A DNA stretch of 64,000 nucleotides from positions 1 to 64,000 of the forward strand of contig JAESUZ010001058.1 in the NCBI GenBank assembly GCA_017311185.1. The letters run 5' to 3'. Below are positions 43,468 through 56,400 of the stretch, one piece after another. Origin of the DNA: Proteles cristata cristata. Lineage: Eukaryota; Chordata; Mammalia; Carnivora; Hyaenidae. The translations under genes and the position numbers were made by a program. The notes below the pieces were generated by a model. The model had not been told where the DNA came from. It did not search any database and saw nothing but the letters and a program-made list of their open reading frames with translations. The number at the start of each line of letters is the position of its first letter. Positions within the stretch are counted from its first letter, which is position 1.

Positions 43468-46400
43468 TTCAATAATAACACTGAATGTAAATGGGCTGAA
43501 TGCTCCAATCAAAAGACATAGGGTAGCAGAATGGATTAAAAACAAAATCCATCTATATGCTGTCTACAAGAAACTCATTTTAGACGGGAAGATACCTTCA
43601 GATTAAAAGTAAGGGGATGGAGAAATATATATCATGCTACAGGAAATCAAAAGAAAGCCGGAGTAGCGATACTTATATCAGACAAACTGGACTTTAAATT
43701 AAAGACAATCACAAGAGATGAAGAAGGGCACTACATAATAATTACAGGGTCCATCCATCAGGAAGAACTAACAATCATAAATGTCTACGCACCGAATATG
43801 GGAGCACCTAAATATCTAAAACAATTAATCACAAACAGAAACAAGCTTCTAGATAAGAATGTACTAATAGCAGGGGACTTTAATACTCCGCTTACAGCAA
43901 TGGATAGGTCAACCAGACAGAAAATCACTAAAGAAATAATGGACTTGAAAGATACATTGGACCAGATGAACCTGACGGATCTATTTAGAACTTTACATCC
44001 TGAGGCCAGGGAATTTACTTTCTTCTCAAGTGCGCATGGCACATTCTCCAAGATAGATCACATACTGGGACATAAAGCAGCCCTTAAGAAATATCAAAGA
44101 ATAGAGATCATACCATGCACACTGTCAGATCACAATGCTTTGAAACTTGAAATCAATTACAGGAAGAAGTCTGAAAAACTTCCAAAAACATGGAGGTTAA
44201 AGAACACCCTTCTAAAGAATGAATGGGCCAATCAGGCAATTAGAAATGAAATTAAAAAATATATGGAAACAAATGAAAATGAAAACACAACAATTCAAAA
44301 TCTATGGGATGCGGCAAAGGCAGTCCTAAGAGGAAAGTACATTGCACTCCAGGCCTATTTCAAGAAATTAGAAAAAGCGCAAGTCCAAAATCTAACAGCT
44401 ACCTAAAGGAACTAGAGGCAGAGCAATAAGAACGCCCCAAACCCAGCAGAAGAAGAGAAATAGTAAAAATCAGAGCAGAAATAAACAACATAGAGACCAA
44501 AGAAACAATTGAACAGATCAATGAAACCAAGAGTTGGTTTTTGGAAAAGGTAAACAAAATTGACAAACCTCTAGCCAGACTTATCCAAAAGAAAAGAGAG
44601 AGCACACAAATAGACAAAATTATGAATGAAAATGGACTTATTACAACCAACCCCTCAGAAATACAAGCAATTATCAGGAATACTATGAAAAATTATATGC
44701 CAACAAATTGGACAACTTAGAAGAAATGGACAAATTCCTAAACACACACTCACTACCAAAATTCACACGGGAAGAAATAGAAAACCTGAACAGACCCATA
44801 ACAAGTGAAGAAATTGAATCAGTGATCAAAAATCTCCCAACAAATAAGAGCCCTGGACCTGATGGCTTCCCTGGGGAATTCTACCAGACATTAAAAACAG
44901 AATTAATCCCAATTCTTCTCAAGTTATTCCAAAAAAATAGAAAGCAAAGGAAAACTCCCGGACTCATTTTATGAAGCCAGCATCACACTGATTCCCAAGC
45001 CAGACAGAGATCCAGCTAAAAAAGAGAACTACAGGCCAATATCTTTGATGAATACGGATGCAAAAATTCTCAACAAGATCCTTGCAAATCGAATCCAGCA
45101 TCATATAAAAAGAATTATCCACCAAGATCAAGTGGGATTCATTCCTGGGTTACAGGGCTGGTTCAACATTCGCAAATCAATCAATGTGATACATCATATC
45201 AATAAAAGAAAAGATAAAAAACCATATGATCCTGTCAATAGATGCAGAAAAAGCATTTGACAAAATACAGCATCCTTCTTAATAAAGACTCTCGAGAAAG
45301 TTGGGATAGAAGGAACCTACTTAAACATCATCAAAGCCATCTATGAGAAGCCTTCAGCTAACATCATCCTCAACGAGGAAAAACTCAGAGCTTTCCCCCT
45401 GAGATCAGGAACACGACAGGGATGCCCACTCTCACCACTGCTGTTTAACATAGTGCTGAAAGTCCTAGCATCAGCCATCAGACACCAAAAGGAAATCAAA
45501 GGCATCAGAATTGGCAAAGAGGAAGTCAAACTTTCACTCTTCACAGATGACATGATACTCTACATAGAAAACCCGACAGACTCCACCAGAAACCTACTAG
45601 AACTGATCCAAGAATTCAGCCAAGTTGCAGGGTACAAAATCAATGTACAGAAATCGGTTGCATTTTTATACACCAACAATGAAGCAACAGAAAGAGAAAT
45701 CAAGAAACTGATCCATTCACAATTGCACAAAAAACCATAAAATACCTCGGAATAAACCTAACCAAGGATACAAGAGATCTGTATGATGAAAACTATAGAA
45801 AACTTATGAAGGAAATTGAAGAAGACACAAAGAAATGGAAAAACATTCCATGCTCATGGATAGGAAGAATAAATATAGTTAAGATGTCATTACTACCTAA
45901 GGCACTCCACACATTCAATGCAATTCCAATCAAAATTGCACCAGCATACTTCTCAAAACTAGAACAAACTATCCAAAAATTTGTATGGAACCACAAAAGA
46001 CCCCGAATAGCCAAAGTAATCCTGAAAATAAAACCAAAACGGGAGGTATCACTATCCCAGACTTTAGCCTCTACTACAAAGCTGTCATCATCAAGACAGT
46101 ATGGTATTGGCTCAAAAACAGACACATAGACCAATGGAACAGAATTGAGAACTCAGAAGTGGACCCAAAGTATACAGCCAACTAATCTTTGATAAAGCAG
46201 GAAAGAATATCCAATGGAAAAAAGACAGCCTTTTTCACAGATGGTGTTGGGAAAACTGGACAGCAACATGCAGAAGAATGAAACTAGATCATTTTCTCAC
46301 ACCATGCACAAAAATAAACTCAAAATGGATAAAGGACCTGAACGTGAGACGGGAAACTATCAACACCCTAGAGGAGAAAGCAGGAAACAACCTCCTTGGC

Positions 46401-47488
46401 CTCCACCGCAGCAACTTCTTACTTGACACATCCCCAAAAGCAAGGGAATCAAGAACAAAAATAAACTGTTGGGACCTGATCAAGATTAAAAGCTTCTGCA
46501 CAGCCAAGGAAACAACCCAGAAAATTAATAGGCAACCAACGGAATGGGAAAAGATAGTTGCAAATGACATATCAGATAAAGGGTTGATATCCAGAATCTA
46601 AAGGAACTCACCAAACTACACGCCCGAAAAGCAAACAACCCAGTGAAGAAATGGGCAGAAGATATGAACAGACACTTCTCCAAAGAGGACATCCAGATGG
46701 CCAACAGACACATGAAATGATGCTCAGCATCGCTTCTCATCAGGGAAATACAAATCAAAACCACACTGAGATACCACCTCACGCCAGTCAAGAGTGGCTA
46801 AAATGAGCAAATCAGAGAACTCTAGATGCTGGCGAGGATGTGGAGAAACGGGCACCCTCCTACACTGTTGGTGGGAATGTAAACTGGTACAGCCCCTCTG
46901 GAAAACAATGTGGAGGTTCCTAAGGAAACTAACACTAGAACTCCCCTATGACCCAGCAATAGCACTGCTAGGAATTTACCCAAGGGATCCAGAAATGTTG
47001 ATGCATAGGAGCACATGGACCCCAATGTTCATAGCAGCACTCTCCACAATAGCTAAAACCTGGAAAGAGCCTAAGTGTCCATCAACAGATGAATGGATCA
47101 AGAAGATGTGGTTTATCTATACCATGGAATACTACATGGCAATGAGAAACAATGAAATCTGGCCATGTGTGGCAACATGGATGGACCTTGAGGGTGTTAT
47201 GCTGAGCGAAATAAGTCAGGCAGAGAAAGACAAATATCATATGTGTGCACGTATAGGAGGATTAGGAGGAGCTTAACAGAGGACCAAGGGGGAGAAGAAG
47301 GGCAGAAATGGTGGGGGAAAGGGAGAGAGGCAAACCATGAGAGACTCTTGAATGCTGACAAAAACTGAGGACTGGTGGATGTGGGGGAGGAGGGTGGGCA
47401 TGGAGGAGGGCACTTGTGGGGATGAGCACTGGGTGTTATGTGGAAACTAATTTGACAATAAACTATTTGTTAAAAAAAAAAAAAAAAA
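43468..47488 (+). mobile_element. 4-kb L1, 5' truncated, inserted into an older L1
   Basis: The longest element in the window. It begins just inside ORF2 ('aataacactgaatgtaaatg' at 43474-43493), covers endonuclease, RT and C-terminal regions, the 3' UTR (47277-47470) and an A tail (47472-47490). A 21-bp TSD with one mismatch (43447-43467 and 47489-47509; 'gaagatgtggtttatctat' versus 'gaagctgtggtttatctat') shows that it landed in an older L1 tail. ORF1, 5' UTR and promoter are absent, so it cannot transcribe itself as L1 does. Confidence 0.95.
43472..47276 (+). pseudogene. L1 ORF2 pseudogene, nearly full coding span, frameshifted
   Basis: ORF2p is the L1 endonuclease and reverse transcriptase. 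The frame opens with 'ITLNVNGLNAPIKRHRVAE' (43475), without the true start. After a frameshift, the 202-codon stretch 43798-44406 carries the endonuclease motif 'GDFNT' (residues 26-30) and catalytic 'SDHN' (100-103). RT motifs follow in 44708-44974 ('[15 protein letters not shown]'), 45045-45260 ('[15 protein letters not shown]') and 45453-45740, with the active site read as F-T-D-D (45540-45551). Then come 45806-46129, 46278-46601 and 46794-47276 (160 codons), with the C-X3-C-X7-H-X4-C motif at residues 12, 16, 24 and 29. The frame changes at least four times, so it is dead despite little loss of length. Confidence 0.95.
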
Positions 47489-47873
47489 AAGAAGCTGTGG
47501 TTTATCTATACCATGGAATACTACATGGCAATGAGAAAGAATGAAATCTGGCCATGTGTAGCACCATGGATGGCCTTGAGGGTGTTATGCTGAGTGAAAT
47601 AAGGTAGGCAGAGAAGGACAAATATCATATGTTTGCACGTATAGGAGGATTAGGAGGAACTTGACGGAGGAACAAGGGAGAGAAGAAGGGCGGAAATGGT
47701 GGGGGAAAGGGAGAGAGGCAAACCATGAGAGACTCTTGAATGCTGACAAAAACTGAGGACTGATGGATGTAGGGGGGAGGGGGGATGGGCATGGAGGAGG
47801 GCACTTGTGGGGATGAGCACTGGGTGTTATGTGGAAACTAATTTGACAATAAACTATTTGTAAAAAAACAAAA
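47489..47873 (+). mobile_element. Older L1 tail, right part
   Basis: Resumes at 'gaagctgtggtttatctata' and runs through the end of ORF2, 3' UTR ('gatgtaggggggaggggg', 47766) and 'gacaataaactatttgtaaa' with an A-rich end. It closes the older element opened at 43424. It differs little from the 3' end of the younger L1 that split it. Confidence 0.9.
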
Positions 47874-47883
47874 AAAACTAAGT

Positions 47884-48742
47884 CATTAATTTTAATAAAC
47901 TTATAATTCATCATACATATTAATAGCTCTAAAAATGGAAAAACACTAAAAACTTACCAAAATCTCAAATCTTTTCTGATAAACATATGCAACAAAATAG
48001 CAACATATGGACATTATCCTAGGTTAATAAAGCATTTTATTACAGTCCAGAAGACAATATCATGCTTGTAATATAGGGAATCACTAGAGACCTCTCAGAA
48101 ATGTTGGGAAAAATACAATAATGTCTATTACCACCACAAATGTTTAACATTCTACTCGAGGTAGTGCTGATATAATTAGAAAAGAAAAATTAGCAGCCAT
48201 AAAATAGAAAACAAAAATCATCACACTTTTCAGATGATTTGACTAACATCTGAAATTTCAAGATTCAAATAAAAGGTATTTGAGTTAGGTAGTGTCATTT
48301 TACAGAAATTAATACTTTCGTATTCACAAACAATAACCATTTAAGAAATCTAATGGAAAAATCCTATGGATAAACAGTAATAGAACGGGTAAGCCAGATA
48401 AGAAAAAATACTTAATAAATGAGCAAAATCTTTTACAAAGACATGATTTCTATATCCTTTTTAACAATTCTTTAGACTTTATCATTTATTTACAAATCAG
48501 AAGAAATCATATGCAGATGAAGATAGAAAATAAAAACAAAACATAGATGAGAATTATTATATGGGCACTGATATTAATAGAATAGAAAAATCATCTAAAT
48601 TGAATGACTTTATTTAAGAAAGCAAAAAAATCGTTAAAAACCAGTAGGGAGAATCACAACAAAATTCCTGAAATTTAAATGGCAGGGCTGCAAATTAGAA
48701 AGAAATAATTTTCTTTATCTATGTACCTTCAAGCTGCTGTGG
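47884..48742. other. Non-repetitive AT-rich DNA
   Basis: Nothing recognised. Confidence 0.4.
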
Positions 48743-48759
48743 TGAACTTTGCCATCTCT

Positions 48760-48979
48760 CTCTTTTTTTTTAATTTATTTTTAATTGATTATTTTTATTT
48801 TAGAGAAAAAGAGAGTGCATGCATATACAGGGCAGGGGAGGGGCAGAGGGAGAGAGAATCATAAGCAGGATCCACTCAGTGCAGAGCCCACAAAGGGTTG
48901 GATCCCCTGACATTGCGATCATGACCTGGGCAGAAGTCAAGAGTCAAATGCTCAACCAACTGAGACACCGAGGCACCCC
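48760..48979 (-). mobile_element. CAN SINE with perfect 17-bp TSD, minus strand
   Basis: T-rich tail, GA tract, 'cagtgcagagcccacaaagg' and 'gagacaccgaggcacccc' ending at 48979, the complement of the head. The TSD 'tgaactttgccatctct' is identical at 48743-48759 and 48980-48996. Its body is rather diverged for a copy with a perfect TSD. The frame 48819-49028 crosses it and is not a gene. Confidence 0.95.
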
Positions 48980-49049
48980 TGAACTTTGCCATCTCTGTCT
49001 TGTCAACATCCTAAGGTTTGTCAACTGAGACTAAATTGATGGACATTAT

Positions 49050-49375
49050 TACTAACTACTGTCATCTATTAAGCCATTGCTAGATACCATGGTCCTAGGC
49101 TCCTCAAGATTGTACATATTTTTCTTCACAAAATACTTACAATACTCAACATAAATACCAAGAAACCATTATTCTCATTTTACAGAAATGGTACATTAGG
49201 TTCAGAAAGATAAATCTCTTGGCGAAGTTGTATACATGATACAAAGTAGAGTCTGATTTTCAATCTGGGACACAGCCTCAAACAGCACACTTATCTTTGA
49301 TACAAAGTAGAGTCTGATTTTCAATCTGGGACACAGCCTCAAACAGCACACTTATCTTATTTCCACTTTAGTGTA
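49050..49375 (+). mobile_element. MIR SINE containing a tandem duplication, plus strand
   Basis: 'ttctcattttacagaaatgg' (49172-49191) is the MIR core and 'cttggcgaagttgtatacat' the following part. 'gtagagtctgattttcaatc' is the 3' part, present twice because of the duplication at 49237-49358. Confidence 0.75.
49237..49358 (+). repeat. Perfect 61-bp tandem duplication
   Basis: Unit 49237-49297 starts 'tgatacaaagtagagtctga' and ends 'acagcacacttatctt'. It recurs without mismatch at 49298-49358. Only two copies exist. The absence of mismatches suggests a recent event. Confidence 0.97.
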
Positions 49376-52354
49376 CTAAATTGCTTTCCATTTTAGTCAA
49401 ATTCCAATCACTTCTTTACACATTCACTTTTTTAACACCACAAGTTAAGAACTATAGTAAGCAGATATAAGATCCCTCCCATTGCCTTCCAGGCAATCAT
49501 GTTAACACAAGTATAAGAGGTTAAAAAAAAGGTACAAAAGGCCTATAAACTCTACAGTCCTGATAATAATTCCCCTGCGATAACATTTCCTATATCTTCC
49601 AAAAGTAACAACAGAGAAAATTACACACTGACAGCTTTAATCAATTAAAAAAATAAATTAGAACCCTCAGCACATACTAGATCCATAAGCTAGTTATATC
49701 TCTGTTGACAGTCTTTTTTTTTTTTTTTTTGCATAATTATTTGCTCTTAGGGCAGTGCTATTTATACTGGAAGTATTACTGTTTATTTTAAATATAACAA
49801 GTGATCTAAAAATCACTTTATTTTTCCCCTTGTGAAAGATAGAATCCCCATCATATCAATAGCATCATATCTTAAACCAAAAGAAGCACTTTGGATTGGA
49901 GCCAAAAGCACCTTTCCAAGAAAAACTCTTTGATCAATTAGGAAATGATTATTTATGCTTTTATATTTTTCTTGTATCAAATATCTTAGATGGAGCTGAA
50001 CTCTGTTAAGTATTTACAGGCTATGTTTATAGGAGTGTGTTTAATATGCAATAATATTTGATTTGTTTTTTATTCTTCTCAGCCCCTTTAACCTCTAAGA
50101 CTGTAATGACTTCCATATGGCTAGCCAAGTCTATTTTTAGATTGTTAATTATTCATTCCTATTTTTAGACCTTTTCTTTCTTTTTGTTGCTGATTATTAT
50201 AAGACCTAAAGTGCCTTCTCAAATTTTAACTATTTTGTTTTTCTTCCAGATTAGAGGCCAATTCTGTCACTGAATACTAGCTTCCCTCCCCAATACCAAC
50301 TTCTTCCGCATTTAGTTTTTTTCCCAACAAATCAGTCAGGACAATATGACTCAACATATTTGTCAAAGAGCACTAAGTTATTTAATATTTTAGATAAATA
50401 TCAAGCAAGATAGACATTTTCAAAGGGCTTTGGCCATGTGGCTACCATTAAGTTGGAGAATAGTAAAACTGCCTATTATAATTGTGAAATTTGGGTTGAA
50501 AATCAAGTTTTGCACATGTAAAACAACCTATTTAGAATTCTCATTTCTTGTCCTAAAGATATTTTTCTTATTTCAGAATACAAATGTGCATTAAGAGTTT
50601 CTTTTGAGATCAATAAGGTGCTCCAATTTCAGTCTTTAGAGACTGTGGCTCTTGTCTTTGAAAATCCCCCAGTGTAATAACATCTCAAATTGGTGAGCTT
50701 TAATCTGTTCTTTATCACATGAAATTGTCAGGTTGTTTCCTTCCCTTCTTAATGTCTGTATGAGTATATACATGTGTATTGAAAGAACAACAGAGATTAA
50801 AATACTTAGGATTTATGCAAATAGCTAAGGATGAAATCCAGAATTTCTTCTTTCAAGTGCCTAGTACATAAAATAAATTAAAAGTCACACACACACGTCA
50901 CCAAAATTTTGTTCTATGATTCATTCTGTATCCTAATCAAGTAGTTTTTAGAAATTAGTCTATATACAAATAGAAAAACAGAAAGGAATGGGCTCTGCCC
51001 TAAACCCATCCTACGTTACGTTGCAACCTTAAATGTCTCTTGTCAAAGTGATTCCAGTTGTCTATCTAGAGTGCCATTTGCTCTGTTTGCCAGGGGCTGG
51101 AAGAGTGGGGGTAAGTGTTAGAAACAACTGTGTAAGTAGGGAATTAGACAACATTGTAGTTAAGAAAACACTTGTGTTGACTGTTTTTGTCTCTTCATTT
51201 GAGGTTTTTACCTAAATATCATATCCCTTGAAATGTGAAGGTAATTCACCAAACTCCTCAACAAGAATGAAGTGTATGACAATACTTCATAAATTCTAAA
51301 AGAATTCACAAATAGGAAGAATGACTTCAACACCATTTAGGGCTACAAAATTCAAAATTTCAGTATATTGACAAAGGATATTTAGACATAGGGACATTAA
51401 CATGGTCAAGTTCTGAAGCAAGAAAGTTTGTTTCTGCAATTGGCTAATTCATCCTTGGCTTTTTGGAAAAATATGCCTCATAGGAAGAAAACAATCATGT
51501 GTCTATGTCCTTTTAATAAGATATTCATCCCATGGGAGGATACCTCTTTAAGTGTTTTGTGGTCACCTGACCTTATGTGTCTTATGTGGCATACTTCAGA
51601 TGATGTAGACTACAATATAAATCTTAAATGTTTCTTTTAGAAACATTCCCCATGTAAGTCTTACTATGAAAGAGCATATAAAACACTCAATGCGATCACA
51701 AATTATATGTCATCTGGCAAAGCCCTCTTTTCAAGACTGATCTGAATTAAAAACTGATAAGGCAATAATACCAAAAAGAAATGAAAGAAATCAGAAGAGG
51801 AGTTGAGAAATCTCTGTTGTTTGCTATTGATATAGGAAAAACAGTCCCCATTTTATAATTTTCGGTGGAAGGGTTAGTATTGTATTCCTAATCTATCTTT
51901 TCATTAAAAAATAATAAATATGGAAACAGTGGGTTTAGATCTAAATCTAATTTGCAAGAACCAAATATAAAAACATGACTCTAAATTTTCTTAGAATCTA
52001 GCTTCTCCATCTATACCACAAAGAAAAAGTACTCATTTTCATTTTGACTGAACAGAGCATGATTTGTTGAGCTAATTAGCTTCACTGTCACTTATATATT
52101 TTCTGTCAGTGTCTCATTGTGTGAAATCCCCAGTTAGAGGAATATTAATTTATGTATCCATTCATTTAGAATACATTTAGTAATATACAATAATCCCATA
52201 ATCATCACAAGTGTTTCCTTCAGCCTAGCAGGAACCACTGGAGGAATTCAAGCACATTTAGAAAAAAGATTAGGGGAACTTTTGGAGCAATATACTGCTT
52301 TATTAAGAAAGAGAAGAATACTATAGAATCATACAAATAATTCTATCAACAAAC
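49376..52354. other. Repeat-poor segment of about 3 kb
   Basis: No repeat family was recognised. An 18-T run lies at about 49713-49730 and a short CA run at 50888-50897. Small frames at 51033-51215 and 51428-51640 carry no recognisable domain. Confidence 0.45.
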
Positions 52355-52562
52355 ATTATTTGAGCAGCTTCTATATCCTTGATATTTTATCAAAACCTCT
52401 AATGTTCACAATAATCCTATAGATATATAGTATTATTATTATTTACTTTTTTACTGTAATAACAATAATATATAGAGCCTATCCAAAATAGGACAATGAC
52501 AGGATTTGAACTTAGGACCATCTGTTCTCAAGTTTGTGCCTTTTCTATTACACAACACTATT
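52355..52562 (+). mobile_element. MIR SINE, plus strand
   Basis: 'gttcacaataatcctataga' (52404-52423), 'gtattattattatttac' and 'caggatttgaacttaggacc' (52500-52519), in MIR order. Confidence 0.7.
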
Positions 52563-52574
52563 TCTGTAAAAGTA

Positions 52575-52812
52575 AATGTGTTACATTTTACTGGTCATGT
52601 GCTCTATTTTACTCTACTAGGTGCTTTAACTATTTTATCTCATTTAATCCTTCCAACAACGCTGAGTTAGGGGCAACAGCATCGTGTCCATATTTATTAT
52701 AAGTGATGAAACAAAAGCACAAAGGTATGGCCAAAAGTCACAAAGGAAGATGAGAAGTAAGGATTTGAATGTAGGTATCTATGAAATTCTCTGTTACATT
52801 ACTGCCTTTCCA
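52575..52812 (+). mobile_element. MIR SINE, plus strand
   Basis: 'ctaggtgctttaactatttt' (52617-52636), 'ctcatttaatccttccaaca' (52640-52659), 'ttataagtgatgaaac' and 'agtaaggatttgaatgtagg' (52756-52775). It directly follows another MIR in the same orientation. Confidence 0.8.
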
Positions 52813-53344
52813 ACAATGGACATAAAATTAACATAACAGCATTATGAGAACACCAATATGAGGTTGGAAATATGATTTTGGGGTGCTAAATCATCTTATA
52901 AGAAACCCTCTTTCCCATCTCCAAGACGGGCACAGTAGCATCTACTGTTTGACATAGCAAATCCCAATGCACCTATCTAGTATGCAAGATTTGCCATCAT
53001 GCCACATGTCATCCCCAATCCTATTGGCTTCATTTCCCAAGATTTTCCCAAGATCCAGTCTATGGAATGTCAATGCACCTCAAGTTGATTGAACAGTGTC
53101 CTAGAGGCAAAATATTTCAGAGACACGTGCAGAAAAAGCTCAGTTCTACAAATTTGTGGGGATTTTGGGGGGAGGGTATTTTTTATAGACACTCAAGGGA
53201 TCTTTAATCCAATGTGCGGTATGAATCTCTGAATTCTAGAAATAATCTGCAAATTTCTCAAATTTTATGTGAGCATAGGAAATTTATGTGATAGGAACAC
53301 CTACTGAACCATCACAGGATGTTAATTTCTACAGGTAAAAGCTG
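52813..53344. other. Non-repetitive DNA
   Basis: Nothing recognised. Confidence 0.4.
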
Positions 53345-53640
53345 TTCTCTGTGTTCACACTTACCTATTCATCCTCTGGAATCCCCAAGTTCTCCCTCTC
53401 TCTTCCCATTCTCTACTCATGGAATGCTTTTTTCTGTCACCCTAGGCCTTTCAGTTCTTACTAAATCTCACTGAAAAGATCTCCTAGAGAACACCTTTTC
53501 TGATGTGCCACATCTCCTGGATTTCTATTTGATTCCCACAGCACGCAGATTTTTTTCTGTAAAAGGTTATTTATAGTGTCCTGTAACTAACACAAGTGTA
53601 AACATCTTTAATCAAAGAAATTCTGTATGAATTTAAGAAA
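53345..53640 (+). mobile_element. Possible L2 LINE fragment, plus strand
   Basis: 'actcatggaatgctttttt' (53415), 'ctcctagagaacaccttttc' (53481-53500) and 'tatttgattcccacagcac' loosely follow the L2 3' region. The match is weak. Confidence 0.4.
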
Positions 53641-56350
53641 CCTAAATAACTATGATATGAGGCAGCAAGTGATAGTAGAGGGGAGACCTAGCTCTTGCTT
53701 TGTTTTGCATTGTGTTATGTTATTTTAGACTCGGTTTCTCTAGAAAGCAGAGCTTGAATGCAAATAGGTTTTTTTTTGTTTGTTTGTTTGTTTTTTGGTG
53801 GGGGGGGGTGGGAAATGATATCAAGCTGAAGACTGGGAAATTTCAATACAGAGTGCATTGATCATCTTTTGGACTACCTGGGACTCATCGCCACTGGGAA
53901 ATGCTGAAGAGCCCTGTAGAATGAACTTTAGAATTACCTGCCTTAGGAATGCACTAGCTTGTTTGCCACTGGCTAAGGGTTGCCCATGACTTGTAACCCT
54001 CTGGCATTTCCAGGCAATGCATGTTTTGAGTAGCCTGAGGTTCTTGCCCCAGGGCAAAAAGAAATATGTGATGCAACTGAGGTGAACACCATCAAATCAA
54101 ACTGGCATAAAGGCAGATGCTTCTTCAGAAATTATCAAAGAAAATAATGGGTAGAGAGTTTGAGAGAAGGCCCAAGAGATAGGTGGATTTGTGTCTGGTC
54201 CACTTTCACTCAGTGAAGTATAATGCCTTTGCAAGGCCTGCCTCTGTAATGGCAAGGGCAGGAGAGTATTAACTAGACACGTGGAGGTAGAAGATTTTTC
54301 GATAAAAGCCTCTAAGAAAGAGAAACATTATTTTGGAATAACATTTGGCAAAATGTTTTGCCAAATAAGTTGGCAGATGCAAATATTTATGTTATCACTG
54401 ATTCTATTTTGTGTTAACAGCCCACATACTTTTACTAAAAAAGTTCATGATCTTATAAGGACCTGCTATTTTATCCCCAAGAAAGCAAATACAGCCCTCA
54501 TGGAGATCTGTATAAAATTACAGACATCAATTAATTTTAAAAAAAAGACAATAAGTTAACCTACAAAAGTACCTCACCAAATGGAGAAATTACCATGAAC
54601 TCGGTTCCTTAACACAGATTCTAGTGACTTTTCTTAACAAAGAAAGAGGAGACACTCCTGTTTTAAGTTTAGATTCTCACTAGATGTCACAAAATATCTG
54701 GTATGTAGTAAGAGTCCTGGAATAGCAATTTCTTGTACTTTGAATAGGATCAAATGATAAATTGCCCCCCGCCCATCCATAGCTCCAAGAAGGAAAGACA
54801 GAGAAAAACATGAACTTTTTCCATTTAAAAGGCAAGAGAAAATGAGAGAGAAATACTCAAGGAAACATCAGAGAAACAGATCAGAGCTTGCAAGCACCCA
54901 AAAGTTAGAAAGAAAAGAAAACTTGCTGCTTATCCTTAATCACAAGTGACTTATTTAAATAGACAAAATGACAGGCTGACCTCCATCTATTTTAACTGCC
55001 TAATCCTATCAGCAGGGTGTGATTACCTCCCAAGACCACCTTCTGAGGGGGGGTTCTCAAGCCTGCCCTGAGAATCCCTGACATTCCTTCCTCCATCCAG
55101 AAATCCGGAATTCTTCTAAGGAAACATTTGTGGCCATTAAACCAATTGGAGTTGAACCCATGTCCTAGAGGTTGACAGGACAATTTATTGATGTGCTATA
55201 TAACCAAGTCTGGATTTTAAAAAGATCTCACAGATTTTTTCCTTCTTTTTTTTTTTTTCTTTTAAGTTTTACAAGATGTAGTATCCTCAAGATCTATATC
55301 TGAAGGAAGCTGGCTTAGAATTTCCTGTTATTAATTTAAAGAAACTCATCTTTTATTTCAAAAATAGAATTAGAAGAAATTAAGCCCCAGGAAAAGTTGA
55401 CTAAAATTATGTCTCATGAGTTAAAAGGAGATCTAGAAACTAGTATGAAGCAGCAAACATATTTATGCAACTGTATAACCAAAAAGAACTAAATGAAACT
55501 ATTCTTTCCAAAAAAGCCACTGTCTTATATGCCAGATTAATGAAACGGTTTTTCCAAGTAAAATGAACCATAGTTCATGTTCATGCATGTACATGCATGC
55601 ATGTGTTTTTTATCTGGGAAAACATAATTTATTATAATGCCTAATATTCCCAAAACTTAGAAATGAGAAGGTAGATATAAATGTCTATGGAGAATTAAGA
55701 AATAAATAAACCTGTAGCTTATTGAATATTCAGAATTCTGTTCTATGCATTCAACTGTAGCACTTTCAGTACAAAATACAAACCAAGACAAATGGTTTTA
55801 CTTATTAATGCAAAATTTTAAGAACATATCTTTTCATACAAATCTAAGTGGTGTTTTGACTTAAATTATCAAGAAGCTTGCTCCAAAGGTCAGAAATAGT
55901 TTTCTGAATCATCTAAACATAGATGCTTCAACTCTTTCCTGTAAATGCGATTCTAGGATTCCCAGGCATTAATTGGATAATTGAAATCTCTTACATTGGT
56001 GACTCAGGCTACCCTTTATGTTTCCAGCTGTTCTCAGGAGCAAGGAAAAGTTCTTAGACTATGATAAAATGCCACTCTATTGCTTTAGTCTTGCCTAAAA
56101 TATATTACCCATGGACTATCATGATTTTTCCCTTAAGCATACAATTTAGCATTCCAGGCATTAATCTCTGTTGGACTAACAAAGAAAACACTTTATATTA
56201 AAGCAATGAGAAGTTGTTTATGTTCAAAATGATGAAAAGGAAAGTCTCCAATATTTTAACTTTCCATGTCCCTGGTGAATAAAGAAAATATCCCAAGACA
56301 TAATGACATTTCAATTATCTTAAGCAAAAAGAGAGGAGGGAGGGAACACA

Positions 56351-56400
<50 letters not shown>

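Noticed and set aside
45793..46134. 113-codon minus-strand frame within the 4-kb L1
   Set aside because: Antisense shadow of L1 ORF2, whose sense frames carry recognisable RT-domain residues.
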